From positions 2,790,001 through 2,854,000 of the forward strand of contig NZ_CP043626.1 in assembly GCF_008807415.1 (NCBI RefSeq): 64,000 nt of DNA, in the 5' to 3' direction. The translations under genes were made by a program, and so were the position numbers. Within the stretch, counting starts at the first letter, position 1, and each line of letters begins with the position of its first letter. Source of the stretch: Pseudomonas denitrificans (nom. rej.) (GTDB lineage Bacteria > Pseudomonadota > Gammaproteobacteria > Pseudomonadales > Pseudomonadaceae). The notes below the pieces were generated by a model, which had not been told where the DNA came from, did no database searches, and saw only the letters and a program-made list of their open reading frames with translations. Of this stretch, positions 61,350 through 64,000 are shown piece by piece.

Positions 61350-61533
61350 AAAACTGATTCAATCCTGCAAAAAGCCCCTGCAGCGCCAACCGACACCCTG
61401 GTGCCAGACAGCTGGCAAACCCGCCTCAGGGCGCGCCAGAACAGGGCACACCCGGCATCTACGCCCTGTCGAACGCTGGCGAAAGGAATGAAACGACCGT
61501 TGCGCAGATTGTATTTACAGACCGCTCTACATT

Positions 61534-61543
61534 TTGTATACAA
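61534..61543. promoter_or_regulatory. Purine GntR operator candidate 4 (TTGTATACAA)
   Basis: A perfect palindrome 72 bases upstream of the puuE start. A degraded relative, TTGTATTTACA, lies 25 bases before it at 61509, which could give cooperative binding. Confidence 0.7.
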
Positions 61544-61614
61544 TGCACCCATCAACGGCAGCGCACAGTCCATCGACCCGGCGCCGACCGCCAACCACAA
61601 GAAGGAACACTGCA

Positions 61615-62550
61615 GTGAGCGCTGACTACCCACGCGACCTGATCGGTTACGGCAACAACATCCCCCATCCGCACTGGCCGAACGATGCGCGCATCGCCCT
61701 GTCCTTCGTCCTCAACTATGAAGAAGGCGGCGAACGCAACATCCTCCATGGCGACGCCGAATCCGAAGCCTTCCTCTCCGAAATGGTTGCTGCCCAGCCG
61801 CTCAAGGGCGAGCGCAACATGTGCATGGAATCGCTGTACGAATACGGCAGCCGTGCTGGCGTGTGGCGCCTGCTCAAGCTGTTCCGCAAGTATGACCTGC
61901 CGCTGACCGTGTTCGCCGTGGCCATGGCCGCCCAGCGCCACCCCGAGGCGATCCGCCAGATGGTCGCCGACGGCCACGAGATCTGCAGCCACGGCTACCG
62001 CTGGATCGACTACCAGTACATGGACCCGGAGCAGGAGCGCGAGCACATGTTCGAGGCCGTGCGCATCCTCACCGAGCTGACCGGCCAGCGGCCGCAGGGC
62101 TGGTACACCGGCCGCCTGGGCCCGAACACCCGGCGCATCGTCCGCGAAGACGGCAACTTCCTCTACGACTCCGACACCTACGACGACGACCTGCCCTACT
62201 GGGACCCGGCGAGCACCGCCGAGAAACCGCACCTGGTGATCCCCTACACCCTGGACACCAACGACATGCGCTTCACCCAGGTGCAGGGCTTCAACAAGGG
62301 CGACGACTTCTTCGAGTACCTCAAGGACGCCTTCGACGTGCTCTACGCCGAGGGTGCCGAGGGCGCGCCGAAGATGCTCTCCATCGGCATGCACTGCCGC
62401 CTGCTGGGCCGTCCGGCGCGTATGGCCTCGCTGGAGCGTTTCATCCAGTACGTTAAGGGTCACGAGAAGGTGTGGATCACCCGTCGCGTCGACATCGCCA
62501 AGCACTGGCACGAGAACCACCCGTACAAAGCGCAGGAGAACCAGGCATGA
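61615..62550 (+). CDS. puuE: Allantoinase PuuE (polysaccharide-deacetylase fold)
   Basis: Cofactor-poor allantoinase of 311 residues opening allantoin to allantoate. It has a NodB-like barrel with family signatures YPRDLIGYGNNIPHPHWPNDARIA at the start, CSHGYRWIDYQ near 125 and GWYTGRLGPNTRRIV near 165. The start is GTG 61615 with AAGAAGGA 8 bases upstream; extension to 61534 would cover the operator. The stop overlaps uraD by ATGA. Confidence 0.94.
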   Translation: MSADYPRDLIGYGNNIPHPHWPNDARIALSFVLNYEEGGERNILHGDAESEAFLSEMVAAQPLKGERNMCMESLYEYGSRAGVWRLLKLFRKYDLPLTVFAVAMAAQRHPEAIRQMVADGHEICSHGYRWIDYQYMDPEQEREHMFEAVRILTELTGQRPQGWYTGRLGPNTRRIVREDGNFLYDSDTYDDDLPYWDPASTAEKPHLVIPYTLDTNDMRFTQVQGFNKGDDFFEYLKDAFDVLYAEGAEGAPKMLSIGMHCRLLGRPARMASLERFIQYVKGHEKVWITRRVDIAKHWHENHPYKAQENQA

Positions 62551-63062
62551 GCCGCTTCCAGACCCTGACCCCGGCCAGCCTCGACCGCGCCGCCTTCGTC
62601 GCCACCTTCGCCGACATCTACGAGCACTCCCCGTGGGTCGCCGAGAAAGCCTATGACCTGGGCGTCGACGAAAGCCTGAACGACATCGAACTGCTGCAGC
62701 AGCGCATGGCCGACATCCTCCTGTCCGCCAGCCACGATGCCCAACTGGCGCTTATCAACGCGCACCCGGACCTCGCCGGCAAGGCCGCCGTACGTGGCGA
62801 ACTGACCGCCTCGAGCACCGCCGAACAGGCCGGCGCCGGCATCCAGGACTGCACCGCCGAGGAGTTCGCCCGCTTCACCGAACTCAACGACGCCTACAAG
62901 GCCAAGTTCGGCTTCCCCTTCATCAAGGCGGTGAAGGGCAGCAACCGCCACCAGATCCTGGCCGCGTTCGAAGAGCGCATCCACAACACGCCGGAGCAGG
63001 AGTTCCAGACCGCCCTGGCGGAGATCAACAAGATCGCGATGTTCCGCCTGCAGCAGCTCTGA
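62547..63062 (+). CDS. uraD: OHCU decarboxylase UraD
   Basis: Enzyme of 171 residues that decarboxylates 2-oxo-4-hydroxy-4-carboxy-5-ureidoimidazoline to S-allantoin. The motif FVATFADIYEHSPWVAEKAY near residue 17, INAHPDLAGKAA with the catalytic His (about 69-70) and FPFIKAVKGSNRHQILAAFEERI are the family core. It is translationally coupled to puuE and followed 67 bases later by allA. Confidence 0.95.
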   Translation: MSRFQTLTPASLDRAAFVATFADIYEHSPWVAEKAYDLGVDESLNDIELLQQRMADILLSASHDAQLALINAHPDLAGKAAVRGELTASSTAEQAGAGIQDCTAEEFARFTELNDAYKAKFGFPFIKAVKGSNRHQILAAFEERIHNTPEQEFQTALAEINKIAMFRLQQL

Positions 63063-63129
63063 GCGAGCGGACCTTCACTCCCTGTCCCAGCGACGGGGCC
63101 AATGCGAACAACGAAAAAGAAGACCAGCC

Positions 63130-63636
63130 ATGCGTACCCTGAAGATCGAGCCGTTGACCAAGGAAGCCTTCGCACCGTTCGGTGATGTCATCGAAACCGA
63201 AGGCAGTGACTTCTTCATGATCAACAACGGTTCCACCCGCCGTTATCACAAGCTCGCCACCGTCGAAACGGCGCAGCCCGATGACAAGGCGATCATCAGC
63301 ATCTTCAGCGCCGAATCCCTGGAGATGCCCTTGCGCATCCGCATGCTGGAACGTCACCCGCAGGGCAGCCAGGCGTTCATTCCGCTGCTCGGCAACCTAT
63401 TTCTGATCGTGGTCGCGCCAGTTGGCGATGTACCTGTATCGGGTCTCGTCCGCGCTTTCCTGTCCAACGGCAAGCAGGGCGTCAATTACCACCGCGGCGT
63501 CTGGCACCACCCGGTGCTGACGATCGAAAAGCGGGATGACTTCCTGGTGGTCGATCGCAGCGGTTCTGGCAACAACTGCGACGAGCATTTCTTCACCGAG
63601 GACGAACAGCTCCTCCTCGACCCCCAAGCGAACTAA
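63130..63636 (+). CDS. allA: Ureidoglycolate lyase
   Basis: Enzyme of 168 residues splitting ureidoglycolate into glyoxylate and urea, the last step of the pathway. It has a cupin-like fold with FAPFGDVIETEGSDFFMINNGSTRRYH near residue 13, MLERHPQGSQAFIPL and NYHRGVWHHPVL as family motifs. The gene completes the uraD-allA-puuD line. An allantoate-processing enzyme is not seen in the window and must lie elsewhere. Confidence 0.94.
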   Translation: MRTLKIEPLTKEAFAPFGDVIETEGSDFFMINNGSTRRYHKLATVETAQPDDKAIISIFSAESLEMPLRIRMLERHPQGSQAFIPLLGNLFLIVVAPVGDVPVSGLVRAFLSNGKQGVNYHRGVWHHPVLTIEKRDDFLVVDRSGSGNNCDEHFFTEDEQLLLDPQAN

Positions 63637-63689
63637 TAAGAGAGGCCCGCGCAGCGCGACGGCGATGCCCGGGCAAGAGGTAAAAAACT

Positions 63690-64000
63690 GTGGAAGCACA
63701 TCTCATCGAATGGCTGAACCTGCTGGTCCGCTGGATCCACATGATCGTGGGTATCGCGTGGATCGGCGCCTCGTTCTACTTCGTCTGGCTGGAAAACAAC
63801 CTCAACCGCGCCAACCCGCGCGAGGGGCTTTCCGGTGACCTATGGGCGATCCATGGTGGCGGCATCTACCACCTGGAGAAGTACAAGCTCGCCCCGCCGA
63901 AAATGCCGGACAACCTGCACTGGTTCAAATGGGAGGCCTACTCCACCTGGATGTCGGGTGTCTGCCTGCTGACCATCGTGTTCTACCTGAACCCGACCCT
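63690..64000 (+). CDS. puuD: Urate oxidase PuuD, membrane type, 5' part
   Basis: The first 103 codons run off the window. The start is GTG 63690 with AGAGG 8 to 12 bases upstream. The sequence EAHLIEWLNLLVRWIHMIVG, a membrane helix with IAWIGASFYFVWLENNLNR, then GLSGDLWAIHGGGIYHLEKYKLAP is that of the membrane-bound urate hydroxylase/dehydrogenase family (PuuD), which in full length ends in a cytochrome c domain. It produces 5-hydroxyisourate for UraH and passes electrons to the respiratory chain. Confidence 0.92.
   Translation, partial: MEAHLIEWLNLLVRWIHMIVGIAWIGASFYFVWLENNLNRANPREGLSGDLWAIHGGGIYHLEKYKLAPPKMPDNLHWFKWEAYSTWMSGVCLLTIVFYLNPT

Overview
The window looks like one continuous stretch of chromosome from a high-GC Pseudomonas of the P. 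aeruginosa / nitroreducens / citronellolis kind. The gene order matches what I remember of the P. aeruginosa PAO1 core in the region PA1561 to PA1513: tandem cbb3 oxidase operons, ccoGHIS, hemN, anr, apt, recR-ybaB-dnaX, ligA-zipA-smc, alkB2 and the purine catabolism genes. No phage, IS element, CRISPR array or plasmid function is visible. I could not run any search, so species and locus-tag comparisons rest on memory.

Layout. 1-2.2 kb: tail of a chemotaxis transducer, an NAD-dependent reductase and an alpha/beta hydrolase. 2.3-14.8 kb: two ccoNOQP operons and the cbb3 assembly genes ccoG, ccoH, ccoI, ccoS plus a TauE/SafE-like membrane protein. 14.8-17.9 kb: hemN, anr and apt. 18-28.6 kb: accessory genes (PF10118 protein, GFA enzyme, a TetR/Baeyer-Villiger monooxygenase/SDR divergon, a methyltransferase-DUF4242 / OsmC-AraC divergon, an acyl-CoA dehydrogenase, a DJ-1/AraC regulator, a rhodanese). 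28.6-42 kb: recR, ybaB, dnaX, a periplasmic binding protein, the SRP RNA, an orphan pilin-like protein, an HU-like protein, ligA, zipA and smc. 42-43.6 kb: a GntR regulator divergent from an AlkB alkane hydroxylase. 43.9-64 kb: purine catabolism (xdhA, xdhB, xdhC, guaD, a GntR regulator, an AzgA-type permease, uraH, puuE, uraD, allA, puuD). This last block is interrupted by a UspA/LysR/tripartite-efflux segment and by a degenerate receiver/kinase protein.

The genes form coherent programmes. Low-oxygen respiration: a perfect ANR box precedes the first cco operon only, a second ANR box sits at hemN with a well-spaced -10, and GCGAC-N5-GTCGC dyads precede the second cco operon and ccoG. Purine use: guanine to xanthine (GuaD), xanthine to urate (XdhABC), then PuuD, UraH, UraD, PuuE and AllA towards glyoxylate and urea. 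Four copies of a TTGTAYACAA palindrome near the GntR, permease, uraH and puuE starts suggest one local repressor. Alkane oxidation: a GntR/FCD regulator divergent from alkB with two clean dyads between them.

Caution: six genes (ccoN of the second operon, ccoG, smc, the alkB-linked gntR, xdhA, guaD) are each broken by one missing base, in or beside a G or C run. This is the signature of homopolymer undercalling in a long-read consensus, not of biological decay, so I annotate them as full-length genes and mark the break points.
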